In this document: positions 35,249-43,207 of the stretch, in pieces
How the letters are laid out: every line of letters starts with the position of its first letter
How positions within the stretch are numbered: position 1 is the first letter of the stretch
DNA from: CAZJBP01 sp964544115
GTDB lineage: Bacteria; Verrucomicrobiota; Kiritimatiellia; UBA8416; JADHWI01
Length of the DNA: 60,705 bases
Assembly (NCBI GenBank): GCA_964544115.1
Contig: CAZJBP010000001.1
Span: 1 to 60,705 of the forward strand
Direction: 5' to 3'
The notes under the pieces: model-generated
The model's database searches: none
Seen by the model: only the letters and a program-made list of their open reading frames with translations
What the model was told of the DNA's origin: nothing
Position numbers and translations under genes: made by a program

Positions 35249-38008
35249 TCAGATCCCGGCGGGGGCCGCCACTGCGGCGGGGGCGGCCGCCGCGTCGAGG
35301 TCCGGCTCGCCTTCGGCTGCCTCTTCCACCGCGTACCGGCCCTTCTGCCGGGCGATCAGTTCGCCGTAGCGCTTCGACTTGTTCCAGTTCTGAATCTTGC
35401 TGAAGTAGCCGACGACGCGGGTCTCGCCCACGACGTTGTCCGACCCGCACCGCTCGCAGACCTCGCGCAGGCCGCGCATGGTCGCATCGCACCGGTTGCA
35501 GTACGTGAACTCCGGCGAGACGGTCACCTGGGCCGACTGCGTGCGGTAGAACGTTTCCCGCATCAGCCGCGCGATGGACTCCGGCGCCGGCCGCTCCTCG
35601 CCCACGAACGCGTGCGTGATGGCGCCGGACTCGATCATGCTGTGGAACTTGGCCTGCTCGCGGATGCGCTCCACCAGCGACACGTCCGCCTCGGCCGCCA
35701 GGTGCACGGAGTTGGTGTAGTAGGCCGTGTCCTCGTCCGGCCCCTTGACCACGCGCAGGGCCTCGTTGCGGAAGTAGATCAGGTCGGTCTTGGCCAGGCG
35801 CCGGGCCGCGCTCTCGGCGGGGGACTCCTCGAGCGTGAACTTCAGGCCGTACTTCTTTGACAGCCGGCGCGTCTGCTGGAACATGTGCGCGACAATCTGC
35901 AGCCCCAGGCGCATGGCCCCGCGGCTGTCGTGCAGCTCCTGATCAATGAGGAACTTCACCGCGTCGTTCAGCCCGATCAGGCCGATGATGTAGGTGCAGG
36001 TGTCGAGGTTGACGTACGGCTTGCCGTCGCAGGACGGCTTGCCGATCTGCCACAGCGGGTGGCCGGGGCCGGAGATCATCTCCGCGCTCTTGGCCTTCTT
36101 CTGCAGGTGCGCCTGCGCGGCCAGCTCCATCGTCTTCTCCAGCTCGTCGAGGAAGGCGCGCAGGATGCCGTCGCCGCCTCGGCGCTTCGCGCGGTACGCC
36201 GCCTGCGGGATGTTGATCGTCACGTTCTGGAACCCGCAGAAGCGCATGCTTTCCGGGTGGCGCAGCATGCGGTGGTCCTCGATCGTCGTGCGCAGGCGGC
36301 AGCAGGCCGAGAGGGTGACCTCGTCGCGGTCAAAGATGAAGTACGTCGCCCCGTTGCGGCTGGCCAGCGCGCACGCCTCCAGGTACAGCTCGTGCTGCAC
36401 CGGGTCGTCGAACGTCTCCTGGCTCACGTGGAAGTCGCACTTGGGGAACTCGAAGACGCGGCCGTTGCGGTCGCCCTCGCCGAACACCTGGAGCAGCGCC
36501 CGGCAGAAGCCGCGCGCCTCGGCCTCGTAATCGCCGTAGGTCACGATGGCCTGGCCGCGCGACCGCAGCTCCTCGGCCACCTGCGCGTCGTAGGCCACGC
36601 TCTTCTCCCCGGTCATGACCTCGCGCAGCACGAGCACCCGCCGCCCCTGCGGATCGGTCCAGTAGAGGTCCATCATCGGGTAGCCGCTGGGATCCCGCTC
36701 GTCGCGCAGGGCCTCTTCCAGCCCGACCTTCTCCCCCGTGCTCAGCCGCAGCATGTAGCGGCCGCCGGGGCCGATCGCCGGCACCGTGCGCAGGTACTTC
36801 GGCACGCCGGTGTGCACGTTGAAGTCCAGGAAGAGCGACTGCCCGCCGCGCGAGAACGCGTTCTGCGCGCCGTTGAACACCAGCTCCTGCGCGGTCTGCT
36901 TCATCTGCGCCGGGGTCATCCCCTCCAGCAGCGGGGCGTAAATGATGTTGATGTAGGCCAGCCCCAGCGCGCCGGCGTAGTTGGACTGCATCGAGGCGAG
37001 GAACGTGTTCAGGTGCCCGGTCAGCACCGAGGCCGTGCGCGCCGGCTTGGACTCGTTGTTGAGGTTCACCAGCCCGCGCAGGCCGTACTTCTTGACATAT
37101 TCGATCGAGTGCGACGAGCAGTACACGCGGTGCGGGTAACCCAGGTCGTGTAGGTGCACCGCCCCGGTGTTGTGGGCGTGCTTGACCTCGGCGCTGAAGA
37201 TCGTGTCGAGCGCCCACTGCTTCAGCACCAGCTCGGCGATGCCCAGGTTCACCGCCTCGGAGTTGTTGTTGACGATGTTGCTGTTCTCGGTGGACTTGGT
37301 GAACATGAGCTGCTGCACGAAGTCCTTCGACACGCCGTAGACGGACAGGTCGCGCAGCTGGGCCTTGAGGCCGCGCTGCATAAGCTCGTTGTTGACCAGC
37401 TCGCGGATCAGCGTCGTGCTGACCGTGCTGATCTCGGTGGCGATGATCCAGTTCTCCACCGCCTTGGCCACGTCGGTGGCCGTTTCCGAGCTCAGCCCCG
37501 TGCGCGCCATGATGTGGGCGGCAATGCGGTTGCGGTCCCACGGCTGCGTGATGTCGCCCGTGGACTCCACCAGCAGCAGGCTGGCGTCGGTGACGTCCGC
37601 CGAGGCCCGCTCCGACTCGCCGCGCACGCGGATACGCTGGCGCGCCACCTCGCGCTGCTTGCGGTAGCGCTTGTAGGCCGCCACCACCAGCGTTTCCCCG
37701 TTCTCGGCCAGCACGATCTCGACCAGGTCCTGCACGTCCTCGATGCTCGGCACGCGGCGCCCGTCCGCGTCGGGATACACGTAGTACTCGCTGCCCGGAC
37801 GGTTCAGCTGCTCGATCACCTGCCGCGTGACATGCGCGGCCAGCTGGCGGCCCGGGTGATGCTGCGTCTTGCGGGCCACGGCATCCACCGCGTGCTGGAT
37901 GGCGGATTCGATCTTCTCCGGGCGGAACGGCACGATGACGCCGGAACGCTTGCGAAAGCCCTGAAAGACGGGGGATTCAACGGCAGACCTATTGAGGGGA
38001 TCCGACAT
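35249..38008 (-). CDS. nrdD: Anaerobic (class III) ribonucleoside-triphosphate reductase
   Basis: 919 aa. Two ATP-cone domains in series (about 12-110 and 140-215) precede the ten-stranded barrel. The C-terminus carries the zinc site C-NR-C ... C-ER-C and the glycyl radical loop RVVGYFSKIQNW with the radical glycine near 867. It reduces NTPs to dNTPs without oxygen. A doubled ATP cone suggests tight allosteric control by ATP/dATP. The ATG at 38008 follows GGAGGCGTCCCC; an upstream in-frame open stretch to 38116 is Arg/Gly-rich and rejected. The last 30 residues are Ala/Glu/Pro-rich and unlike the conserved domain. Confidence 0.95.
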   Translation of the reverse strand: MSDPLNRSAVESPVFQGFRKRSGVIVPFRPEKIESAIQHAVDAVARKTQHHPGRQLAAHVTRQVIEQLNRPGSEYYVYPDADGRRVPSIEDVQDLVEIVLAENGETLVVAAYKRYRKQREVARQRIRVRGESERASADVTDASLLLVESTGDITQPWDRNRIAAHIMARTGLSSETATDVAKAVENWIIATEISTVSTTLIRELVNNELMQRGLKAQLRDLSVYGVSKDFVQQLMFTKSTENSNIVNNNSEAVNLGIAELVLKQWALDTIFSAEVKHAHNTGAVHLHDLGYPHRVYCSSHSIEYVKKYGLRGLVNLNNESKPARTASVLTGHLNTFLASMQSNYAGALGLAYINIIYAPLLEGMTPAQMKQTAQELVFNGAQNAFSRGGQSLFLDFNVHTGVPKYLRTVPAIGPGGRYMLRLSTGEKVGLEEALRDERDPSGYPMMDLYWTDPQGRRVLVLREVMTGEKSVAYDAQVAEELRSRGQAIVTYGDYEAEARGFCRALLQVFGEGDRNGRVFEFPKCDFHVSQETFDDPVQHELYLEACALASRNGATYFIFDRDEVTLSACCRLRTTIEDHRMLRHPESMRFCGFQNVTINIPQAAYRAKRRGGDGILRAFLDELEKTMELAAQAHLQKKAKSAEMISGPGHPLWQIGKPSCDGKPYVNLDTCTYIIGLIGLNDAVKFLIDQELHDSRGAMRLGLQIVAHMFQQTRRLSKKYGLKFTLEESPAESAARRLAKTDLIYFRNEALRVVKGPDEDTAYYTNSVHLAAEADVSLVERIREQAKFHSMIESGAITHAFVGEERPAPESIARLMRETFYRTQSAQVTVSPEFTYCNRCDATMRGLREVCERCGSDNVVGETRVVGYFSKIQNWNKSKRYGELIARQKGRYAVEEAAEGEPDLDAAAAPAAVAAPAGI

Positions 38009-38126
38009 GGGGACGCCTCCTGCGCGGGCCGCGCCCACTTGCGGCCGGAAACGGGCTCGAACTCCTGTTCGGGAACCGTCGCCGGGGCATGCAGACACCA
38101 CCTCGACCCGCAGCAAAACGATCGCG

Positions 38127-38155
38127 AGTTAAGATCAGGTTAGGCCGCTTGTCAA
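38127..38155 (-). promoter_or_regulatory. Promoter of the nrdD operon
   Basis: On the minus strand TTGACA (38150-38155) and TTAACT (38127-38132) are separated by 17 bases, a near-consensus sigma-70 promoter. It predicts a leader of about 110 bases before the nrdD ATG. Confidence 0.7.
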
Positions 38156-38194
38156 CCTCTTCATCGCACCTGTGGTGTGTTAAAGTTTTGACAG

Positions 38195-38210
38195 GCCCAA
38201 TATATTGTGG
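38195..38210. promoter_or_regulatory. Candidate NrdR box
   Basis: GCCCAATATATTGTGG matches the known NrdR box (ACACAATATATTGTGT type) at 13 of 16 positions, with a perfect palindromic centre CAATATATTG. It lies about 40 bases upstream of the nrdD -35. A weaker inverted repeat (CACC TGT GGTG, 38167-38177) lies about three helical turns closer to the promoter, the usual spacing of paired boxes, but its sequence match is poor. Confidence 0.6.
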
Positions 38211-38401
38211 ATGTGCCAGGAGTTCACAGCATCGCAAACTATTGTTTTCCATGGGGTTGGGAGGTGCATGCCGGAAACGAAGGCGCACCTGCGGTTCAGC
38301 GCACAAACGGTTCAGGCCCTGGCGAGCGCCCCCAGGGCGTTGCCCTGGGCTTCATGATGTCGGACGAAGACCTTGTTTCGTTACTCGCCTGGATGTATCT
38401 T

Positions 38402-38417
38402 CTTTGTAGACACAAAG
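38402..38417 (+). promoter_or_regulatory. Inverted repeat overlapping the mazE ribosome site
   Basis: CTTTGT AGAC ACAAAG is a perfect 6-4-6 inverted repeat. Its right arm overlaps the Shine-Dalgarno AAAGGAG (38414-38420), so it may be an operator for the MazE/MazEF complex or a hairpin that hides the ribosome site. Confidence 0.5.
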
Positions 38418-38423
38418 GAGATC

Positions 38424-38666
38424 ATGCAAACGACGATTCGGAAGTGGGGCAACAGTTTGGCGGTGCGTATCCCAAAGGCATTCGTGAAAGAGGCACATGT
38501 GGCCTGCGGAACGCCCGTTGAGCTTTCCGTTGATGACGGAAAGATCGTGATCGATCCACGCACGGAGCCTGAGTACAGGCTTCAGGATCTCCTGAAGGGC
38601 GTTACCAAGCGGAACCTTCATGCGGAAGTCGATACCGGCGAGGCCGTCGGACGGGAGGTGTGGTGA
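38424..38666 (+). CDS. mazE: MazE-family antitoxin (AbrB fold)
   Basis: 80 aa. TTIRKWGNSLAVRIPKAFV is the AbrB/MazE swapped-hairpin DNA-binding signature, followed by ELSVDDGKIVI. The start at 38424 is fixed by AAAGGAG four bases upstream and by the domain start. The C-terminus ending in acidic residues would fill the MazF active site. Its stop overlaps the mazF start. Confidence 0.92.
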   Translation: MQTTIRKWGNSLAVRIPKAFVKEAHVACGTPVELSVDDGKIVIDPRTEPEYRLQDLLKGVTKRNLHAEVDTGEAVGREVW

Positions 38667-39004
38667 TGGCCCCGTACTGCCCGAAGCGGGGAGACGTGGT
38701 CTGGATGTCGTTCCATCCGCAGGCTGGACATGAGCAGGCCGGCCGCCGGCCTGCGCTCGTTCTCTCGCCTGAGCCGTACAACCGCAAGGTGGGGTTGGCG
38801 CTCCTTTGCCCCATCACCAATCAGGTCAAGGGCTACCCGTTCGAGGTCGTCGTGCCAGATGGTCTCAAGGCGGCCGGCGCCGTTCTGTCTGATCAGGTGA
38901 AGAGCATGGATTGGAAGGCACGCGGGGCAGCGTTCCTCTGTTCCCTTCCGGAATCCACGGTGCAGCAGGTGCTGAACAAGGTCGGCACGCTGCTGGATGC
39001 GTGA
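38666..39004 (+). CDS. mazF: MazF-family endoribonuclease toxin
   Basis: 112 aa. PKRGDVVWMSFHPQAGHEQAG with RRPALVLSPE, LLCPITNQVKGYPFEV and SDQVKSMDW are the conserved MazF blocks (interferase with sequence-specific mRNA cleavage). Three in-frame starts lie close together (GTG 38660, GTG 38663, ATG 38666); the ATG is chosen and overlaps the mazE stop. Confidence 0.93.
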   Translation: MAPYCPKRGDVVWMSFHPQAGHEQAGRRPALVLSPEPYNRKVGLALLCPITNQVKGYPFEVVVPDGLKAAGAVLSDQVKSMDWKARGAAFLCSLPESTVQQVLNKVGTLLDA

Positions 39005-39146
39005 ACAGCGGGGATAGGGACAGGCAAAGGACCCCAAACCAGTTTGTGCTTGCGTTGGAAGGCCGGGCGTAGGATAGGCAGCCGGTCGGGCGGCGCGGCG
39101 GGCGCGCGGCCCCTCAGCACGAACACCGAACAACGAGCGGCACAGC

Positions 39147-40031
39147 ATGAGTGCGAAGATCATCGACGGCAAAGAGGTCGCGGCTCAGATCCGCGAGGAA
39201 CTCAAGGCGGACATCCAGCGGCTCAAGGCGCGCGGCGTGACGCCGGGGCTGGGGGTGATCCTCGTCGGCGACGATCCGGCTTCGCGGTCGTACGTCACCG
39301 CCAAGGAGACGGCCTGCCACGAGATTGGCATCTATTCGGACGACAACCGCCTTCCCGCCACCGCGTCGCAGGAGGACCTGCTGGCGAAGGTCCGGCAGAT
39401 GAACGCGGACCCGCGCATCCACGGCATCCTCGTCCAGCTGCCGCTGCCGAAGCACATCAACGAGAGCGCGGTGATCGCGGCGATTGCCCCGGAGAAGGAC
39501 GTCGACGGCTTCACCCCGATCAACGTCGGGCGCATGGTGATCGGGGAGCGGTGCTTCCTGCCGTGCACGCCGCACGGCGTGGTCCAGCTGCTGGCGCGTA
39601 GCGGCGTGAAGATCGACGGCGCGCACGTGGTGGTCGTCGGACGCAGCAACATCGTCGGCAAGCCCGTGGCCAACATGCTGCTGCAGAAGCGGCCCAACGC
39701 CAATGCCACGGTGACCCTCTGCCACACCGGCACGCGCGACGTGGGGTCCTTCACGCGGCAGGCCGACATCCTGATCGTGGCGGCCGGCCGCCCCAACACC
39801 CTGACGGCGGACATGGTGAAGCCCGGCGCGGCGGTCATCGACGTGGGTGTCAACCGCGTGCCGGACGCCTCGAAGAAGCAGGGCTTCCGGCTCGTCGGCG
39901 ACGTGGATTTCGAGGGCGTCAAGGAGGTGGCCTCGCTGATCACGCCCGTGCCGGGCGGCGTGGGGCCGATGACGATCACGATGCTGATGTACAACACCGT
40001 CGAATCCGCGCGACTGCACGCGGGGGGCTAG
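39147..40031 (+). CDS. folD: Methylenetetrahydrofolate dehydrogenase / cyclohydrolase
   Basis: 294 aa, normal for bifunctional FolD. SYVTAKETAC holds the catalytic lysine, ILVQLPLPKH and DVDGFTP follow, and the NADP site GRSNIVGKPVANML and PVPGGVGPMT are present. It interconverts methylene-, methenyl- and formyl-THF in the cytoplasm. It is followed by a ferredoxin two bases later, an operon-like arrangement. The 142-base gap after mazF has no gene. Confidence 0.95.
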   Translation: MSAKIIDGKEVAAQIREELKADIQRLKARGVTPGLGVILVGDDPASRSYVTAKETACHEIGIYSDDNRLPATASQEDLLAKVRQMNADPRIHGILVQLPLPKHINESAVIAAIAPEKDVDGFTPINVGRMVIGERCFLPCTPHGVVQLLARSGVKIDGAHVVVVGRSNIVGKPVANMLLQKRPNANATVTLCHTGTRDVGSFTRQADILIVAAGRPNTLTADMVKPGAAVIDVGVNRVPDASKKQGFRLVGDVDFEGVKEVASLITPVPGGVGPMTITMLMYNTVESARLHAGG

Positions 40032-40033
40032 CC

Positions 40034-40405
40034 ATGAGCGCAAACGACGAACTGGCGAAGGTGGTGGCCGGCCGCGGGATCGACCGCATCCGGCGGCATA
40101 TCTTCCTGTGCTGTGACCAGACCGAGCCGAATTGCTGCTCGAAGGAGGCCGGGCTGAAGTCATGGGACTTCCTCAAGCGCCGGCTGGAGGAGCTGAAGCT
40201 GACGGGCAGCGGCGGCGTCTACCGGACGAAGGCGAACTGCCTTAGGGTCTGCCAGCAGGGACCCATCGCCGTGGTCTACCCCGAGGGGGTCTGGTACCGG
40301 GGCTGCACGCCCGAGGTGCTGGAGACGATCATCCAGAGCCACCTCATCGGCGGCGTGCCGGCGGCCGAGCACATGTTCCACCGCCGCGCAGCGGCGACAG
40401 AATGA
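40034..40405 (+). CDS. Thioredoxin-like [2Fe-2S] ferredoxin
   Basis: 123 aa. HIFLCCDQTEPNCCSKEAG near 22-40 and NCLRVCQQGPIAVVYPEGVWY at 68-88 form the thioredoxin-like [2Fe-2S] ferredoxin pattern (cysteines at 26/27, 34/35, 69, 73). The family carries one electron at a time, in hydrogenases or nitrogenase-linked proteins. Cysteines occur in doublets at the first two sites, so the exact ligands are uncertain. It is coupled to folD by a two-base gap. Confidence 0.88.
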   Translation: MSANDELAKVVAGRGIDRIRRHIFLCCDQTEPNCCSKEAGLKSWDFLKRRLEELKLTGSGGVYRTKANCLRVCQQGPIAVVYPEGVWYRGCTPEVLETIIQSHLIGGVPAAEHMFHRRAAATE

Positions 40406-40451
40406 ACGGTTATGTGTACGGCGTCGGTCACGAGGGTTCGTGATTCAGTCT

Positions 40452-40476
40452 TCCTGAACCCTGAATCCTGAACCCC
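40452..40476. repeat. TGAACCC-type short repeat before lepB
   Basis: TTCCTGAACCCTGAATCCTG and the following AACCC form three degenerate units in the 90-base gap between the ferredoxin and lepB genes. Confidence 0.6.
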
Positions 40477-40495
40477 ATCTTCCCGGGAACTTGCC

Positions 40496-41014
40496 ATGCT
40501 CCGGTCCAGCGTCAGCCACCTGCCCCGTCACAAGCAGTCCCTGCTTCTGGCGGCGCTGTTCATCGGGTCGGTGCTGGCCTACCTGATCCTGTCCCGCTGG
40601 GTGTTCCTGTACTGCGAGGTCGAGGGCGACAGCATGCGGCCGGCGCTGGAAAACGGCGATCGCCGGCTGGCGCACCGCTGGCTCTACCTCCTGCACGAGC
40701 CGCAGCGCGGCGACGTCGTGGCGCTCCGGGTTCCGGGCTACGCGGACCTGTCGGTCAAGCGCATCATCGCCCTGCCGGGCGAGACCGTCTCCTTCGAGGC
40801 CGGACACATCTTCATCGACGGCCGCGAGCTGCACGAGGCGTACCTCTCGCGCCGCCTGGAGACCGTGGGCGGTGTGCTGTCGAACCACACCTACCAGGTG
40901 GCGGCCGGTTGCTACTTCGTGCTGGGCGACAACCGCGAGGTCAGCGCGGACAGCCGCCATTTCGGCGCCGTTCCGCGCGAGAACCTGCTGGGCCGGATCC
41001 TTTCGACGGACTGA
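40496..41014 (+). CDS. lepB: Signal peptidase I
   Basis: 172 aa, short for Gram-negative LepB. One N-terminal membrane helix (about 16-33) anchors the periplasmic catalytic domain. The catalytic serine S46 lies in GDSMRP, the general-base lysine K88 in SVKRIIALPGE, and GDNREVSADSRHFGAV is the conserved box E. It cleaves signal peptides of secreted proteins. Its TGA abuts the stop of the convergent thioredoxin-like gene with no spacing. Confidence 0.93.
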   Translation: MLRSSVSHLPRHKQSLLLAALFIGSVLAYLILSRWVFLYCEVEGDSMRPALENGDRRLAHRWLYLLHEPQRGDVVALRVPGYADLSVKRIIALPGETVSFEAGHIFIDGRELHEAYLSRRLETVGGVLSNHTYQVAAGCYFVLGDNREVSADSRHFGAVPRENLLGRILSTD

Positions 41015-41806
41015 TCACCAGCCGCCGTAGGCCTCGGCGCCCTTCGCGCCGACCTCGCCGACCGCATTTTCCGACAGCAGCTTGCCCTTCGCATCGACGA
41101 TCACGAGCCTGGGGATGCCGGATACCTGGTAATGCCTCATCAGATCCCCGCGCACCTTGCTGTCATAGGGAATCGCCACCCAGGGCATGTCCAACTCCTT
41201 CATGTAGGTGAACATCCCGTCCTCGTCCTTGTCGGCGCTGACGAACACGACCTGGAACGACTTGCCGCTCTTGGCGAGATCGTCGTAGACCTCGACCAGC
41301 TTCGGCGTGAAGGCCCGGCAGGGGGGGCACCAATGCGCTGAGAAGTAGATTCCGATCTTCTCCGCACCGCTGAGTTCGGTGGCGTCGAGGTTCTTCTTCC
41401 TCGCATTGGTCAGCTTGTCGCCGAACAGGTCAACCAGTTCCTTCGCCGGCGGCGGCTTGGCGGCCTCCGCGGCCGCGGCCGCTTTCCACGAGGGCTGTTT
41501 GCGCTGGGCGACGCCCGGCTTCTGAGCGCTGGCGGCGGCCAGCTCCTTCGCAGCCGCCTGGTCCTCGGGAATCAACTCCCCCAGGCCGATGGCGATCTTC
41601 TGGCCGCCGGTGGCGCGCAGTTGGACCGTGCCGTACTGCAGCTTCACGAACTCCGCGTCCACGCTCGTTCCGTTGTTGCTGTGCCAGGCGCGCAGCCCCG
41701 CAGGCGCCGCGTTTGTCGCGGGCTCCCCCAGGGCCGGCGCGCAGGCCGTCCCGAGCGCCATCCCGCCCGCCACTACTGCTCCGAGCCACCGCTTCCATGC
41801 GTTCAT
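41015..41806 (-). CDS. Secreted SHD1-thioredoxin-like protein
   Basis: 263 aa. A signal peptide (about 1-27, GAVVAGGMALGTACAPALG) is followed by an SLA1-homology-domain-1-like module (RAWHSNNGTSVDAEFVKLQY, about 38-90) and then a nucleoredoxin/TlpA-type domain with WCPPC and an IPRLVIVDAKG cis-proline region. It is probably a periplasmic disulfide oxidoreductase. The SHD1-like module occurs mainly in eukaryotes and in PVC bacteria, which fits the suggested origin. Confidence 0.85.
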   Translation of the reverse strand: MNAWKRWLGAVVAGGMALGTACAPALGEPATNAAPAGLRAWHSNNGTSVDAEFVKLQYGTVQLRATGGQKIAIGLGELIPEDQAAAKELAAASAQKPGVAQRKQPSWKAAAAAEAAKPPPAKELVDLFGDKLTNARKKNLDATELSGAEKIGIYFSAHWCPPCRAFTPKLVEVYDDLAKSGKSFQVVFVSADKDEDGMFTYMKELDMPWVAIPYDSKVRGDLMRHYQVSGIPRLVIVDAKGKLLSENAVGEVGAKGAEAYGGW

Positions 41807-41821
41807 GTCTGCCTCCCGTCG

Positions 41822-42397
41822 TCACCCCGCGGCCTGTCCGTGCCGCTCGCCGCACGCGAGTTCGATCGCGCCGCGGTCCACAACGGCGACATCATGCGCC
41901 ATCAGGGTCTCGCCATCGAACAGAAAATGACCCAGGAATGGCTGGCCGGCCAGCATCATCGGCACCCAGTGCACGTCGTCGGGCCACATGCGGCCGTAGG
42001 GAATGGCCGCGGTCGGCGCCCACAGGGGCACGGCCTCGTCGGTCTCGACGGGGGTCCCCTCGCAGCCCTCGGCCGTGAAGACGATCACGTCCAGCGACAG
42101 GCCGTCGGTGAACTGGAACTTCAGCCGCCCCGCGCCGTGCGCCGTCCGCACGTCGACCCCCACCTCCTCGCGCACCTCGCGGATCGCCGCCTCGCGCGCG
42201 GTCTCGCCGGGCTCCAGGCGCCCGCCGGGGCCGTTGATCTTGCCCCGGCCGAGGCCGCGCTTCTTGTGGATCAGCAGGATCTGCCCGTCGTGGACGACGA
42301 ACAGCAGCGTGGCGCGCTGCTGCGGCGCCCAGGCGGGGCTCTTCACATCTTCCAGCGTCCAGGGGCCGGCTGGGCCCGTATCGGCGGCGCGGTGCAT
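41822..42397 (-). CDS. Nudix hydrolase, MTH1/8-oxo-dGTPase-like
   Basis: 191 aa from ATG 42397. The Nudix box G-x5-E-x7-R-E-V-x-E-E-x-G-V lies at about 66-88 and binds Mg2+. The following KFQF, LDVIVFTA and WVPMMLAGQPFLGHFLFDGE strongly resemble mammalian MTH1-type 8-oxo-dGTP diphosphatases, and it likely sanitises oxidised nucleotides. An alternative ATG 14 codons upstream is possible. The C-terminal 25 residues (AHDVAVVDRGAIELA) are extra compared with MTH1. Confidence 0.88.
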   Translation of the reverse strand: MHRAADTGPAGPWTLEDVKSPAWAPQQRATLLFVVHDGQILLIHKKRGLGRGKINGPGGRLEPGETAREAAIREVREEVGVDVRTAHGAGRLKFQFTDGLSLDVIVFTAEGCEGTPVETDEAVPLWAPTAAIPYGRMWPDDVHWVPMMLAGQPFLGHFLFDGETLMAHDVAVVDRGAIELACGERHGQAAG

Positions 42398-42469
42398 GGC
42401 GGGAAAGATACGGAACGGGGTCGGCGGAGGAAACCACAAAGGCAGGACGTACCGAGCCTGCGCGGGCGG

Positions 42470-42907
42470 TCACGCAAACGGATTGCGGATCGTGAGCCGG
42501 TCGATCTTTCGGCCGTTGTCCAGATCCTCCGTCAACAGCCATCTGCACCCGGTTTCAATGGCGGCTGCGACGAGCAGCGCATCATACCACGAATACCCGG
42601 TCTCCTCGCGCACCAGCAGCGCCCGGTCGAACGTGGCCGCGCTTGGAGCGTGCTGGCAGAGCGGCGTCAGGACGCAGCGCAGGTACTCGCGCGCTTCCGT
42701 TGTCCCCATGGGTTGAGCGAACTTCCGCAGCGCTACATTCAGGAACTCCTGAACGACCTGCGTCCCGATGATTCCCCTCCGGGACTCCAGGGCATCACGC
42801 ACGAGTTTCCTGGCCAGAACCTGCTTGTCTGGGGATCCATGGTCGAACGAATAGACCAGGACGTTAGTGTCGAGGAAGAACAGCCCCTTGAGATCAGCGC
42901 CGTTCAT
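42470..42907 (-). CDS. PIN-domain toxin
   Basis: 145 aa from ATG 42907. FLDTNVLVYSFD provides the first aspartate, GTQVVQEFLNVA the conserved glutamate, and SWYDALLVAAA with LLTEDLDNG the last acidic residues of a PIN RNase. It overlaps the preceding antitoxin gene by 14 bases. Confidence 0.9.
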   Translation of the reverse strand: MNGADLKGLFFLDTNVLVYSFDHGSPDKQVLARKLVRDALESRRGIIGTQVVQEFLNVALRKFAQPMGTTEAREYLRCVLTPLCQHAPSAATFDRALLVREETGYSWYDALLVAAAIETGCRWLLTEDLDNGRKIDRLTIRNPFA

Positions 42908-43115
42908 TGGCTTCCTCGCGCGAAAACTTCCGGCCCGCCGACACATGGGGCAGCCGACCCATCAGCGAATCGTAGGCGCTTGCCGCCGTAGGCTGCATGA
43001 CGTACGTGTTCAGCCACTGGCGGAACACGTCATTCAGAGTCTGGTGCTCCTCGGCGGCGCGTCGGCGCGCCTGCACAAGCAGCCCTTCGTCCACCGACAT
43101 CGTCACGTTCTTCAT
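42894..43115 (-). CDS. Small RHH-type antitoxin
   Basis: 73 aa from ATG 43115. VTMSVDEGLLVQARRRAAEE then TLNDVFRQWLNTYV is a short ribbon-helix-helix. The C-terminal MGRLPHVSAGRKFSREEANERR tail probably binds the PIN toxin encoded next. A longer in-frame form from 43166 would add a hydrophobic VHTIFVHTIG stretch that is unlikely. Tandem GTGCAC...GTGTGCAC sequences at 43124-43145, just before the start, could form the operator. Confidence 0.8.
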   Translation of the reverse strand: MKNVTMSVDEGLLVQARRRAAEEHQTLNDVFRQWLNTYVMQPTAASAYDSLMGRLPHVSAGRKFSREEANERR

Positions 43116-43207
43116 GCCGATAGTGTGCACGAATATCGTGTGCACGGCAATGACAAACAACAACACACCGAATGGCCATAAGCTACACTATTGGTTGCTG
43201 TTGCTGC

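Larger units (their letters stand above)
38009..38423. other. Divergent intergenic region nrdD-mazE
   Basis: 415 bases without a gene. Besides the nrdD promoter and candidate NrdR box it holds the leader of nrdD (38009-38126) and, towards mazE, a stretch at 38211-38400 without a convincing reading frame. The segment is visibly less GC-rich than its surroundings between 38120 and 38260. Confidence 0.5.

Noticed and set aside
38165..38180. Second clear NrdR box
   Set aside because: Spacing fits, but only about 7 of 16 positions match; kept only as a weak candidate.
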